A stretch of DNA of 64,000 nucleotides from Protula sp. h YS-2021 (GCA_949752745.1 OX457024.1:54004510-54068509); one strand, 5' to 3'. Numbered from the stretch's first letter, positions 41,176-53,270 are shown. A program made the numbers and translations. Notes: generated from the sequence alone by a model not told the origin.

Positions 41176-44100
41176 TGATCCAGTAACCACTTTCACTATC
41201 AGTGTTGTTATATGGCTGTTCTTGGGAAGAATAACTGGATGCTTCATTTCTTGAGGGAATTGCGATTTATTTAGTCTTCCACCGACTCTCAGTACACCGA
41301 AGTCGTCCATAAAAGGATCCAGTTTATCCAGAAAACTTCCTTTCTTGAACACTTTGCCCTTTTGAAGGCCAGCAGCCTTTGTTTCGAAAGCATTTTTCTG
41401 TACTGACTTGATTATTTCCCTCTCAGCGTCACGGAGCAGTTGCACATCAATATCAGGATTTGGCTTGTGCGCTATGCTAGGAGCAGTTCGATAGTGCAAG
41501 AGCTTCTTGTACAACAGGCAGTACGCCACGGCTTTCCGTAGAGTCTGCCACGATGAGAATCTTGCCCAGCGTTCTTCCATTGCCGTGTTCTGTATATCCG
41601 TCACAGCAGCTAAGTTGTGTATCCGTTTGAGGTTGGGATCTGTTGGTGAAACATGAGGAGTTACGGTAGAAGCGGTCACTTCATGTTTCCAAAGAAACTC
41701 CGGTCCGTTTAGCCATCTGCTGGTCTTAATCAGTGTGCTGGCTTTCATTCCTCGAGATACACAATCTGCTGGGTTTTCTTCCGAGCGAACGTAGTGCCAT
41801 TGTTCTGGTTCGGTGGTGTCTCTGATCTGTTGAATGCGGTTAGCAACGAACACGTGAAACCTCTTGGCGTTGCTGCTGACATAACCCAGGACAACGGTGC
41901 TGTCTGTCCAGAAAAATTCTTTGTCGATTTTGATTCCCAGTTCTTTGTTTAGGAAGTTGCTTACTTTGACAGATAAAACCGCGGCACAGAGTTCAAGTCT
42001 TGGAATAGTCAGTTGTTTTACAGGCGCAACTCTTGCCTTGGCTAAGACGAGAGTACAGTGCACTGTGCTGTTGGAGTCGACCATTCGAAGATAGGTGCAT
42101 TGCCCGTACCCAACTGTACTGGCATCACAAAAGTGATGCAGTTCTGCAACCTTGACTTCGCTGAAGTTATCTGGTTTGTAGCAGCGTCGTATCTTCAGTG
42201 TTTCAAGTTGAAGAAGTTCGCTTTTCCAAGCTTCCCATCGGTCTACAATTTCTTGCGAAAGTGGTGAGTCCCAGTTAAGACCTTGTTTACAGGTGGCTTG
42301 TAGAATAGCTCGTCCTTGAAGAATGACAGGAGCTAAGAAACCGATCGGATCGTAAACTGAACTCACAGACGACAGAATACCCCTTCGTGTAGGTGGGCGA
42401 TTCTGGAGTACGATTCTGAACTGAAACACATCACTGGCAATTGACCACTCGATCCCAAGCGTTCTCTCAGTAACATCGTAACCTTTTAGGAGGTTCAGGT
42501 TTTGCAGTCCTGTTGCCCGATCAGCCTCTGGAATGGCTTCCATGACCACCGCGGAGTTGGAAGCGAACTTGTGCAAACGAATTCCACTTTTCGCACAAAG
42601 ACCTTGACTGTTTGATGCCAACTCGATTGCTTTATGGTCCGTCTCTACCGACGCCAGCCCATCATCTACGTAGAAATTGTCTCTGATAAAATCTGCTGCT
42701 GCGCTTCCGAACTCTTCTTCACCGAAATCAGCTGCCATCTTCAAGCCGAAGTTGGAACATCCTGGAGATGATTTGGCACCGAACAAATGAACAGTCATTC
42801 GGAATTCTGTTGGTGGATCACTTAGATTATTTTCCCACCACAAAAACCGCAAGAAATCTCGATGACTGGGACACACTTTGAACTGATAAAACATTTGTTC
42901 TATGTCACACGTAAGTGCGATCATCTCCCTCCGAAAACGGCAAAGAATTCCAAGTAGTCCATTTATTTGATCAGGGCCTTGTAAAAGCATGTCGTTGAGG
43001 CTCACCCCACCATACTGCGCACTCGCATCGAAAACTACCCGTATCTTTTTCTTTTTAGGGTGGTATACACCATGGTGGGGCAGATACCACATTTTCTCCG
43101 GTGGGGAAGTTTCATCGCATTTCTCGGCAAAGCCCTTGTTAATTACGTCGTTCATGAATTTGACATAGTCGGCGCGGTATGCGTTGTCCTTGAGTAATTT
43201 CCTTTTCAAGCTTTCGAGTCTCTTCTCTGCCAAAGCTCGGTTGTTTGGAAGTGCTGGGTCTTTGTCGCGGAATGGCAGAGGCATTTCAAAGTGTCCTTTT
43301 GGTGTCCTTGTTATGCGGTCGTTTAGGATGGTCAGAAACCTCTGGTCTTCCAACGAGCGTTTGCTGTCTCCAAGGTCACTATTGTCAATAAACTCAATGT
43401 CCATCAAATTGCTCACGTCGATCGGGTTGATAATTTCCTTTACTTTGGCTGCCTTTATTGAGAATGCCACAGAATGCCGGTCCGTACTGATCGGAGCATG
43501 CACTTCCTTAGTGAAAATTCTGTGGGTGGTAGCTACGTCATTCTCGTTCTTAGAAGAATGATCGAGGATGCCAACGACTCCCCATCCTAGGTCAGTGCGT
43601 TGGCCATATGCTTCTTCGCCCGGAGCTGGTATAACCTCTCTGGGCGTCAGAGCACGGGGGCAGTCATATCCCAAAAGCAGCCCAATTTCACAGCTCGATA
43701 CAGGCATTAAGTCACCAGCTATCCTGTGCAGGTGTGGAAATTTCATCGCCGTCTGCGGGGTTGGAATATGATTCCTGTTTGCTGGTATCACATCCTTTGT
43801 AAAGGCACTATGTATGGGAATCACCATCGAGCTGTTAAACCCTCTAACGCATAAACCGGTAATTTTGTTGCATGGTAGCACTTGATTCTCCGAAGACAAC
43901 GTTGATAGTAGAAGCTGTGTCTCAGGGCCGTCAACGCCCAATTTTTCGCATATGCCTTTGGTCACGAAGGTGGCGTCGGATTGTGTGTCAAGTAGCGCAT
44001 AGACGAGAACTTCCTTTTCCTTCGCATTTTTGTGTGATAAAAAGACTGGTATGATCATCGTCGCCTTATTAATGCTCGACACGCTCGCGGAGTGACTCGT

Positions 44101-46293
44101 CACGGCTTCTACGTTTTCCCCTTTGGAATTACCTTTTAACTTTGTCCAATCGTTGTCATGGAGGGACGTTGGATGTGGTTTACCGCATTCTTTGCATCTC
44201 TTCTTGTATCTGCAGTCCTTTGCAAGATGATTCGGGTTTAGGCACGCGAAGCATAACTTGTTAGACCGCGCGTATTTGCGACGGTTCTCAATATTTAAAG
44301 CAAGGAATTCTGGACAGTTGTCAACATGATGATCTTTCTTGCACTTAAAGCAAGGACGCCGCTTGCGAGCTTGTTTTGGATCTTCCGTACTCTTGCCGGA
44401 GAGTATATCGCTTGAAGTTTTATCGGTCTCTGCTACAGCCTCCATTTTTGCATCTGGAGCTTTCTTTATTCCTGACAAGAACGATTGTTTCCTTTCCTTG
44501 AATGCTGGTCCTTTCCCGATACCTTGACGCTTGTCTTGGGTGTCCTTGAGAGCTTGAAAAGATGTAACTGGATCGCAAGCTATCTTGGCCTCTTTCTCGA
44601 TGAAGTCAGAAAATTGCTCAAACGACGGATAGATGCCTCTGAGCTCCTTCTGGTCTTGCACTATTCTTGACCATCGAAAGACCAGAGCGTCCGGAAGTTT
44701 CCTGAGTATAATCTGGTTCTCTCGGGCATCATCTAGTATACGCAGATTCAGGTTGCTTCTCTTTGCCGACTGGCACTGCTTCAGAAAGTCAGAAAGTCTT
44801 TGCAACGCGGAACCATCCTTGTTTGAAACCTTTGGCCATTCAAGGAGCTTCTTTCTAAAAGCTGTCGCGATGTTAAACGGATCGCCAAATCTCGCATCCA
44901 ACCGATCCTTTGCTTCCGTATACGCCATGTCTGAGCCCTCCAGGAGAAAACCGTGGATACACTCCTTGGCTTCACCAGCCACATAACGTTGCAGATAATA
45001 CAGTTTCTCTGCTGGAGCGATATTCTTCTGTTCGATAAGAAGTTCGAACGATCTCTTCCACATGTTGTACTCCAAGGGATTACCAGTAAATATGCCAGGT
45101 TCTGCTGAAGGCATTCTCGCTGTGGCAATCGCTCTGACAAGTTCACTTATATCGCTGTTCTGTCCATGCCCAGGCTCGTATGCTCGATTATCGCTTGTAA
45201 CCTGATATGGCGTTCTCCCTGTGGGTGTCGGAGCAGAGGTGAAAGGCATAGATGCATCTGGTCTTCTGTTATCTCGATCGGAACTCTCTGGTAGCCACGA
45301 AGTTTTAGCGTTGCGTGACATTGCCGGTTCCTTACCCCGTGACTGTGTGCCTGGAACGTTGGTCACAGGGTTACCATCAGGCCGCATGGAGGTTTTTGTC
45401 TCAGGAAGCGCTACGTTTTGAGTGTCCTGCGTCACCAAATCTTGTTCAGATGCATGCTGTTCAATGAATCGCTCAACAACCGTAGTGTCTACAGGTAGCG
45501 AACGAAGTGTTTCTTCAATGTTACTATGTGCTGGATTGCTCCTTTTTTGGTAAGTTTGTAGCTTAGCGTTGGCAACGACCAGGTCCCTTTCAAGGGCTAA
45601 TTGTTCTTGTTGTTGTTTCAGCTTCAATTGTCTCTCCTCCATTTCTTGATTGATTTTCATCCTTTGTTCTTCTAATTCGTGCTCCAATTTGCGATACCTG
45701 AGTTGTGCAGAAATTTCAGCAGCACGAGCAGCAGCTTTCATTTCCATCACTGAAGACTTCCTTGAGAGTGCTGACGAACGTCTTGAACTACGGGAACCCA
45801 TTTCAAACGCCAGGTCCTTTAACTTCGAGGCGACTTGATTTCCGATGTCACGGTGCCGATCTAGCAACCCTTCTATATTCGTCCATGCACTGGGTTGAAG
45901 GCTATGCAGGTCATCAATTTTGTCTTTACAAACCTTGATGCAGGCTTGCAGAACACCCCAAGCTTGGCTGATTTCCGTTGTGCTTTCACAGCTAATTATC
46001 ATGCACTCTAGTTCGTCGGCTTTGCGTCGCCATCGGTTGACTGCAGCTGATACGGCCTTTTCTTTCACTTCAACTTGATATTCAAAGCCCTTTTCCGTCA
46101 TTGTACGCTGGCGAACTGATCGCATACTTGTAGACGTTTCATCCCTCTCCTCTGCAGGACTGGCTGATTTAATAACCGTTGAATCAGTCTTGCGAGCATC
46201 GCCTAGCTGTAAGCGCTGCTGTTGTGAAAGCTCCGATGAACTACATACAGGCGCAGTCGATTCAAGTTCATGGGATTCCTGTTCGATTTCCAT
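41146..46293 (-). pseudogene. BEL/Pao gag-pol polyprotein (gag, protease, reverse transcriptase, RNase H)
   Basis: A 1715-residue open frame from ATG 46293. An N-terminal coiled-coil rich in Glu/Lys/Gln (about residues 180-245) is followed by a DUF1759-type gag region (about 395-580), two zinc knuckles (CFKCKKDHHVDNC near 650 and CFACLNPNHLAKDC near 680), an aspartic protease (LLDTQSDATFV near 765), reverse transcriptase with NFYVDDGLA near 1206, and RNase H (HHFCDAST near 1385, FFWTDSTV near 1460). It ends by frameshift before the integrase, so the whole polyprotein cannot be made in one piece. The rest is uninterrupted, as expected of a young copy. Confidence 0.95.
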
Positions 46294-47210
46294 TTTGTTC
46301 CTGTGTGTGTGTGTGTGTGTGTTTTTTTTTTTTTTGTTTTTTTTTTGTTTTTTTGGAAAAGGAATCTGATTGGTTTATATCACATATTTAAATTAACACA
46401 CATGAATCATAATTATTCACACGTAATAAAAATTCACCAGTACCCTGCATTACAAGAAAAATCGTAGACCTGCGTATAATCACTGAAAACACCACTTTTA
46501 GAAACATGAGGTCATGTACAAGACTAGTTATTTCAGTATACGCAAACTCTTGTGAACCGTTGTAACTGTAACAGTTACCCAAAGATTTCCCTGGAACCCT
46601 TAAACACACAGAACTACAGCTTAATTTCAACTAAAAAACCACAGTTCAGTGTTGGTAAATGTGTCTTCGAATGGCGGTCCTTTGAGCTGCTCATTGCCGC
46701 CGAAAAGGGTGGTAGCAGGTTTGCGTTTGTTTCATCAACACGCGCGTGACCTAATTCGTGAAACGTCCTTGACCTGCGAACAGTCTGTCACGTATCCGAG
46801 AACTTTGGCCCACATCAATCAAACACAGATATCGAAGGTAGTTTGAGTACACCGCCTCTCCTTTGATGTCACATCGGAGGCATTCAACACGCATCGTGTA
46901 AAGCGGGTGCCTGGATGCCGCCGCTCCTTTGAAGTCACATCGAAGGTACTCCAAAACGCATTGTTTAAAACAAGCGCCTGGATCACGTACCCTGGGAGAC
47001 AGGGTACTCATACGTTCGTTTAACAGTTAGCGAAATAGGACACCGTTGACTTGGCACACTCGCCTTCCATTACACCAATGGCCTTGATTTAAAGAATCGA
47101 TCGGGCATGATAAAATAATATCCATAATAGTCATAAAGTTCACGCGGGTGTACTGCACTAGAGGTCCAGAACGTGGGTATGCTGATAGACGTGGAGGCGA
47201 AGTTTTCCAC
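46294..47210 (-). other. BEL/Pao 5' leader
   Basis: Between the 5' LTR and the gag start. It contains a (TG)n/poly-T tract at 46303-46355 and a duplicated 75-bp segment (ctcctttgatgtcacatcggagg and ctcctttgaagtcacatcgaagg) at 46855-46985. The primer binding site should start right after the LTR: on the - strand gtggaaaacttcgcctcc at 47193-47210. No open frame of interest. Confidence 0.6.
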
Positions 47211-47791
47211 TATAATGGCCGAAGGCCCGTTGGTCGGATAGTCGTACAGAGAAAAAGCCCCACTGATGAGCACACGTTTATTCGTTAATTCTCTCAACGT
47301 CTCAAGTCAACTCAACTCAACTCAACTCATCTCAACTCAATTCAGCTCAACTCAACTCAGCTCAACGTGGAAAACTAGAACAGATTAAAAAAAAACAATC
47401 CTTACGATTTGGAAACTACGAACACGTTTATATCACGCTTTATAAACCATTTATACCCTTTACGCGTTCGTTAAAAACAATTAAAGGCTTGCAAAAAACC
47501 GTGAGGTTAAAACACCGACATTTACCTTTATTTAAACACAAAGGAAGGCTTAAAATCTTTAGATAGGCTTGCGATTAAGGATCTAATATAAATATCGTAC
47601 CTTTTGGCCCTTATTTATCCTTAAAACTTAAATATATATCCGACATTTTTAGATCACAATTCACACACATATGTCGACACTTCAACGTCTATCTGCATAC
47701 TGAACTGTTTTGGTAAGCGGCGCGATGAACGTTCAGAAACACATAAAACAATGTTACCGCAAATAATCCCGCGTTTGCGACGTCCGTCACA
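47211..47791 (-). repeat. BEL/Pao 5' LTR
   Basis: Same length and sequence as the 3' LTR apart from two substitutions. Confidence 0.95.
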
Positions 47792-48078
47792 GTAGCCAAC
47801 ACTTCCTCCTGAGGTATTCCTTGCTCCACTCCAGCGACATCTGACGGAGCATTTAACGGTTCCTCCTGAGGTATTCCTTGCTCCACTGTAGGTGACGCTT
47901 CCTCCTGAGGTATTCCTTGCTCCACTGCAGTGTCGTCTAACGCTTCCTCCAAGGCTTTTTCAGCGTTTACCAGGAACGCATCAATATCCTCCCACGGTAA
48001 TAATGTTTCATCAAACGTAACTCTTTCCGGCAGGTCATCCATGTCTGTGTTGATAGGTAGCGATAGTGTGTTGTCCAT
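47792..48078 (-). pseudogene. CARD-like acidic protein, N-terminal part, copy B (split by BEL/Pao)
   Basis: Starts at ATG 48078 (MDNTLSLPINTDMDD), acidic (WEDIDAFLVNAEKALEEALDD), then four nine-residue units of the type VEQGIPQEE before the insertion point. The rest of the gene is at 38258-39118. The repeats are encoded by a 36-51 bp minisatellite (gaggtattccttgctccact). The gene lies directly inside the right TIR promoter. Confidence 0.55.
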
Positions 48079-48099
48079 GATGTCTCTTGTTACCGTCCC

Positions 48100-48704
48100 C
48101 ACATGGTTTAGTGTCGGGGGCTCACCCCTTATATACCCCTCTGATGCTCAGACTGCCGCCTAGGGGGGGGGGTCCCCACTGTATGATCGCAGGGACTGGC
48201 CGGACTGCCACCTGGGGGGGGGGGGGTCTCCCGACTGCCGTCTAGGGGGGCCACTCTTTCTACCATAGGGTCTGTCCCGACTGCCGGCTGGAGGGGGGGG
48301 GTCCCGACTGCCGTCTAGTTGGGGGTCCACACTTTTTACCATAGGGCCTGTCCCGACTGCCGGCTAGGGGGGGGGGGGGTCCCGACTGCCGTCTAGGTTG
48401 GGGGTCCACACTTTTTACCATAGGGTCTGTCCCGACTGCTGGCTAGGGGCGGGTCCCGACTGCCGTCTAGGTTGGGGGTCCACACTTTTTACTATAGGGT
48501 CTGTCCCGACTGCCGGCTAGGGGGGGGAAGGTCCTCACTTTGGTTATGTTACCATAGCTAGGCTTGGCTACGCTTCGTTTCCATGACTACAGCGCTTCGT
48601 TGCCATCACAACACTTCCTTGCCATGACAACACCTATGACGTCAGCTCCAGCTCCAGCAGTATGACGTCATCAAGTGGGCTGGAAGTCTTGTTTTCATAC
48701 TACT
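48100..48704. repeat. Right terminal inverted repeat, copy B
   Basis: Ends tttcatactact. It contains the inward TATA box (ggggtatataaggggtgag on the - strand at about 48120-48145), the minisatellite with G-runs at 48150-48530, and the ccatgactac...gccatcacaacacttcc block. It is longer than the left arm because of extra minisatellite units. Confidence 0.9.
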
Positions 48705-48710
48705 AGTAAC
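48705..48710. repeat. Target site duplication of copy B, right (agtaac)
   Basis: Identical to 22955-22960. Confidence 0.93.
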
Positions 48711-49204
48711 AAAGCATCTGGTCGATTCATCCAAAATATGTTACGCCTAAAATAATGGTTTAGCACAAAATAGTGAATAACTGAGTCAGTAGAGGATTAA
48801 GTGAAGAATAATTACATACACCTCAATACCAATTGTTGCAGATACCACAATAACAATGTCAAGCCAGAATGAAGTTTTGTTGAACATTTAAATTTGTGTA
48901 TTTTAGAACTGCGGTCCCTGTCCCATCGCGAAATGCATAATCTATTGCGCTCTGGGCTAGTTAATTCATCCTGAATGGCCAAGAGTGAAATGAGTTAGCT
49001 CAGATTTTACGAAAAACAAATTGGTTTATATTTCTAGCGAATCGGCAAAAGAAGTAACAGCCAGGTAGGCAATTATGCACGTTTTCCTTGCCGTAGGTTT
49101 TGCATTTCGTAGTAAATGCATTTTCTACGCACAGGGAAAACTTACGTTCACAGCTGCGTAACTTTTTCCTGTCCATATATTTTCCTTGTCTATTGATTGA
49201 CAGC
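48711..49204. other. Spacer between copies B and C, part 1: no gene seen
   Basis: AT-rich, no credible frame. The gttttccttgccgtagg...ttctacgcacagggaaaactt stretch (49080-49145) resembles sequence near 51090-51190 in part and may be a decayed repeat. Confidence 0.4.
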
Positions 49205-49757
49205 TTTTTGTAATTTGCTTATCGAATCTACGGTAAACGGTCATCTGCCCCTCCGGTCAACCGCCCCCCCCCCCAGTAAACTGCCCCCCCTTTTTGCAAC
49301 CCGGTCGACTGCCCCCCCCCTCCTGCAATTTGACGGGTCGTCATCTGCCCCCCTCCTTTTTTTAGTATAATTGTTTTTATTTAAATTAGACAATTATGAT
49401 GTCCCCGTCTACTTCGTCTCTGAAACAATTGATCTTCATTGATCTATTCACCAATATTGATCTTAGGAGAGACTGATCCGTAAACTAATTGCAATTCTAA
49501 TTACAATTAGTTTTCTTTTAGTGAATTGCAATTTACCGAGGTGCAATACATTCAATAAAATAAACATAATTTGATTTGTGTGTGTCTTTGTAAGCCAAGA
49601 ACCCAAGAAAAAATAGTATATGGAGGGGGCAAGCGACCATCCCTCCACTTTGAAGGTGGGGGGAGCAGTCGACCGGGTTGCAAAAAAGAGGGGCAGATGG
49701 CAGGGGGGGGGGGGGCAGTTGACCGGGGGGCAGAAGACCGGGATTCCGAATCTACAT
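49205..49757. mobile_element. Foldback element with C/G-run inverted ends
   Basis: The left end (gaatctacggtaaacggtcatctgcccctccggtcaaccgcccccc...tttttgcaacccggtcgactgcc) is matched in reverse at 49655-49757 (gtcgaccgggttgcaaaaaagaggggcag...gttgaccggggggcagaagaccgggattccgaatctaca). The interior of about 300 bp is AT-rich without a gene. Confidence 0.75.
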
Positions 49758-51270
49758 TGTATATCCCCATAAAGCGAGCGCACACCTCTTCAAAAGCACG
49801 TACCACTGCGTTTTCCACCGGCGATACTCAGTACCACCTCGTGTTACAGATGCGCTTTGGTGGTCCTGGGACACTTTAGAGGTACTGAAGAAGAAACCGA
49901 TTAATTGAATTTTATTTTAGCAAACCCGATTATCTTGCTTGTTACCTGAGCATCACCCCTCATACCGTCGCCCCCTCCAGCAAAAAAAACAAAAAAAAAA
50001 CATTTCAATATTCTGTGACAATATATCGAACACTGTGAGAGTGTTTTGTCATAAATTAACTGGTCGACTTACCCGCAAATTACTTTTCCACATACGGTAC
50101 AGAAGAGTAATACGTGCTTTGACAAAATGCCTTGGTGAGGATTGAGGGGGGTGGGGTGTAACAGAGTAACAAATCATCTCCCCGGTCCTTTTCTCTCCGC
50201 CCTGCCACTGCTCGTCCCGCCGGTTCTCCCCCTCACCTGACTTATTCTTAACCAAGGCAACATGTTTTGTCAGAAATTGTGAAATGTTAAAAAGATTATA
50301 TTACAACTGATAAATTTTTTATAGAAAATTTAATACTGCAGTGATTTATTTGCACTCTACCCCCCCCCCCCCCCCGCCCCTCCAAAAAAAAAAAAAAAAA
50401 AAAAACCCCAAACACACACGCAAAGTCGTAGAATTAATGTTCTAGTATTTCTAGTTAATGTTTTCTGCGTTGAATTTACCGAGGGAGGGGATGGCAGGGG
50501 CAGTCGCGCTACTGTGCGTGTCTATGACTTATTAAAACGACCCCTAAATACAGGTTTGCTATTTTTTTTCAAAATGAGACCCCCTTTAAACCAAATGAGG
50601 AGTGTTATGATCCCTTTCTGTGGGATTTTCATATACCTGTAAAATTCATTTACAGGCATATTAGTTTGGAAGTTGATAGTTTAAGGAAAAAAGGATTTTT
50701 CTACGGAAAGTTTCGCAGAAATGTCCTATGATTAAGAAATCCAGGTCTAGTTTTGTTGCTGAAATTACTTTTCTACGTCTTAAGCCGTAAAAGTGCCATT
50801 TCAACTTCAAGCAGATTTTAATATATATTGCTTTGAGAGTTGATAGTTAAAGAAAAAAGGACTTTCTACGAACAGTCGCGTAGAAATGCCCTGTGCCTAA
50901 GAAACCCATGTCTAATTTTATTATTGAAATTACAGGCTGTTTCTACATAGAAAAGGCCTTTTTCCACGTCCAAGACCGTAGGCTTTACCTGTGAGCGCAC
51001 TGTCTCTATGATTTTTTTTACCATTGGCTGTTTCTTTGTTGGTTGTTCCTCTTTCGAGAGGGAGATATAATGTCCGAAACTGGATTTTAGAGACGCATGG
51101 AAAACTTACGTTCTTGACGCGCAAGTTTTCCTGCATAGAACCCGTAGAAAAAACCTTTTCTGTGGACATTGACAAGTAAATTCTACGAGCTGTTTCTACG
51201 CGCAGGTAAAAGATATGTAACAGTACGCTAAGTTCGTTATTATTTTATCGAAAATTGTTTGGATTTTCTT
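49758..51270. other. Spacer between copies B and C, part 2
   Basis: No gene. It contains a C-run/A-run block (50357-50405) and a 100-bp imperfect direct repeat (gttgatagtttaaggaaaaaaggatttttctacgg at 50674 and gttgatagttaaagaaaaaaggactttctacga at 50838). Confidence 0.45.
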
Positions 51271-51930
51271 CAACTTCTTTTTGTCCTATCACCAAAAAAA
51301 GTAATAGTCAGACAGAAAATAATGCCAGGTACATTTACTTAAAATTTCAAGACAGCAAGACTTCTGTAGTTTCTTAAGATTTTACTGAATTTTCTTTGCT
51401 TTTTCGCCAAAATCTTCGCCACTTTTTGGCCAATTACCAAAAATTGTAACAGCAAGGTCGGCTACCTTTCGTTAAAATTTCAAGACAGTAACACTATTTT
51501 CCTGGGCTTGGTTAAGATTTTCCAGGAAAGGTTTTGGTTTTTCGTCAATATTTCCGCTAATTTTTGCCAAATCATCAAAAAAGCAATGGCCGATTGCGTA
51601 ATAATGCTTGCTACTTTAGTTAAAATTTCACGTCAGCAAGACTATTTTCTTGGAGACAGTTAAGGTTTCACAAAAAATTGGTTTTCTGCCAATATTTTCA
51701 CCAATTTTTGGCAAATCACCAAAAAAGGTGATCAACAGGTGGATACTTATGCACCCTATCTTCTACCCAAATTTTGCGGGTCCACCAAAACCCTAGGAAG
51801 AGATAAGTGTTAAGATATTTGTTTTTTGGCCAATATTTCCGCCAATTTCTGGCGAATTGCCAAAAAGTAATAGTCAGTTAGGTACTTATGTCCACTACCA
51901 TCAGCCAAAATTTCAAGACATTCAGGCTAA
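51270..51930. repeat. Diverged tandem repeat (about 150-bp units) with gccaattttt...aatcaccaaaaa
   Basis: At least four imperfect units, each with ttttcgccaatatttccgccaatttttggcaaatcaccaaaaa-like sequence followed by aaaatttcaagacagcaagact. Related fragments occur at 16240-16280 and near 19130 and 19590, so this is a dispersed satellite-like family. Confidence 0.65.
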
Positions 51931-52131
51931 AAACTTAGGAGGGGATACTATTAAAGGCGTAATGTTGAAGGAGGTAATCCAATAAAAATATGGGAAGACT
52001 GACAGTCCGTACGATGAATGCCACAGTTCAAAGACAAGTAAAGCCAGGCATTGGTGTATCTCATACACGACTATCTTATTGGGTGTTACCCGAAAATCGA
52101 GAAAAAGTGGAAGAATATTAGTAGTTATATA

Positions 52132-52290
52132 ATGAGAGAGCCACTGCATGGATACCAAAAAGTGGATGAGAGAGCCACTGCATGGATACCAAAAAGTGGA
52201 TGAGAGAGCCACTGCATGGATACCAAAAAGTGGATGAGAGAGCCACTGCATAGCAACGGAAAAGTGGATGAGAGAGCCACTGCACTTTTT
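52132..52290. repeat. 34-bp tandem repeat near the left end of copy C
   Basis: Units atgagagagccactgcatggataccaaaaagtgg, three nearly identical and two diverged. The long frame on the other strand here is only this repeat. Confidence 0.9.
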
Positions 52291-52484
52291 GTGTGCGAAA
52301 AGGGAGCGAAAGTGGATGACGAAAGAAAACGTCATTTGATGCAGTTGGAAGGATTGCGAGTGAAAGAAAGGTGTTTCCGGTGAAACGTTGCCACGCCTTG
52401 AAAGAAAGGCGGGGAGACGGTTTTTTTTTTTTTTTTTAAAGTTTTTTTTTTTTAAAGCATATCCCACACATTCGCTGCTGCTAC

Positions 52485-52886
52485 CATCAACTGTTCTGAT
52501 GTTCTCCCCTCCCCTTTTATACGCGGACGGACTACGAAAGTTACTGTAGTTAAACTACAGCGTGGCAGCGAGAGAAAAGAGCTCTTTGAAGTTTAAAAAA
52601 AAATCATTTTATTTACAACTATTTCATATTCATATATTCATATATTCATATGCTTTCATATATACATTCGAAATATGCTATTAAAACACTAAAACACTAA
52701 AACACTAAAACACTAAAGTTAAAAGTTAAACGTTAAAAAAAATACTAAAACACTAAAAGTTAAAAGTTAAACGTTAAAAAAAAACACTAAAACACTAAAA
52801 GTTAAAAGTTAAACGTTAAAAAGCACTAAAGTTAAACCACTAAAGTTAAATACTAATGATTTTCAGTCACCATTGTTTTTTCCACA
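52485..52886 (-). repeat. Left arm of a 0.4-kb inverted repeat around the zinc-protein gene
   Basis: The reverse complement matches 53880-54240: gtataaaaggggaggggagaacatcagaacagttgatgg, the cagcgagagaaaagagctctttgaagttt block, the atatgaatatatgaat units and the gttaaaagttaaacgtt units, down to gtggaaaaaatggtgactg. It carries a leftward-facing copy of the polymerase TATA box at 52513-52522. Confidence 0.9.
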
Positions 52887-52989
52887 CTCCGCATTGTTTT
52901 ACGTGTGTTTATTTCACTTGTACTTGATGATATCACGAGTCTCCCTGCCACATTGTACCATCTGTTGAGAGCCAAACAGGAAAATGTCA

Positions 52990-53270
52990 GAGTTGATCCC
53001 CCCTCCCACAGCGCGCTCAGCCCACAGCGTGTCGACGACGACCCCCCCCCCCTCAGCGCACAGCGATCAGCGTGTCGACGACGACCCCCCCCCCTCAGCG
53101 CACAGCGATCAGCGTGTCGACGACGACCCCCCCCTCAGCGCACAGCGATCAGCGTGTCGACGACGACCCCCCCCCCTCAGCGCACAGCGATCAGCGTGTC
53201 GACGACGACCCCCCCCCCCCCTCAGCGCACAGCGATCAGCGTGTCGACGACGACCCCCCCCCCTCCCTCC
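52990..53270. repeat. C-run minisatellite (about 41-bp units)
   Basis: Six units of cccccccctcagcgcacagcgatcagcgtgtcgacgacga with variable C-runs. Proline-rich open frames across it in several phases are artefacts. It corresponds in position to the G-run minisatellites of copies A and B but has an unrelated unit. Confidence 0.9.

Larger units (their letters stand above)
39119..47791 (-). mobile_element. BEL/Pao LTR retrotransposon nested in copy B
   Basis: Two 581-bp LTRs, a 5-bp target duplication, a gag-pol frame and an integrase frame in one orientation (- strand). The element is 8.67 kb. Only two LTR differences were seen (39152/47244 and 39606/47698), so the insertion is recent relative to the decay of the host element. 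It interrupts the CARD-like gene of copy B. Confidence 0.96.
22961..48704 (+). mobile_element. Polinton/Maverick (adintovirus-like) element, copy B, complete
   Basis: The element begins agtagtatgaaaacaag and ends with its reverse complement. It is flanked by agtaac on both sides. Total span is 25.7 kb, of which 8.7 kb is a nested BEL/Pao element; without it the copy would be about 17 kb, within the usual Polinton range. It gives the full gene order from the left TIR through polymerase to the CARD-like gene at the right TIR. Nearly every large gene has at least one stop or frameshift. Confidence 0.95.

Noticed and set aside
46179..46467. Plus-strand frames at the start of the BEL/Pao leader
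   Set aside because: They cross the (TG)n and poly-T tract opposite the gag start and read as Cys-Val and Phe repeats.
51922..52467. A 181-residue open frame on the - strand left of copy C
   Set aside because: Its centre is the translated 34-bp tandem array and its start is a poly-Lys run from poly-T; no conserved features.
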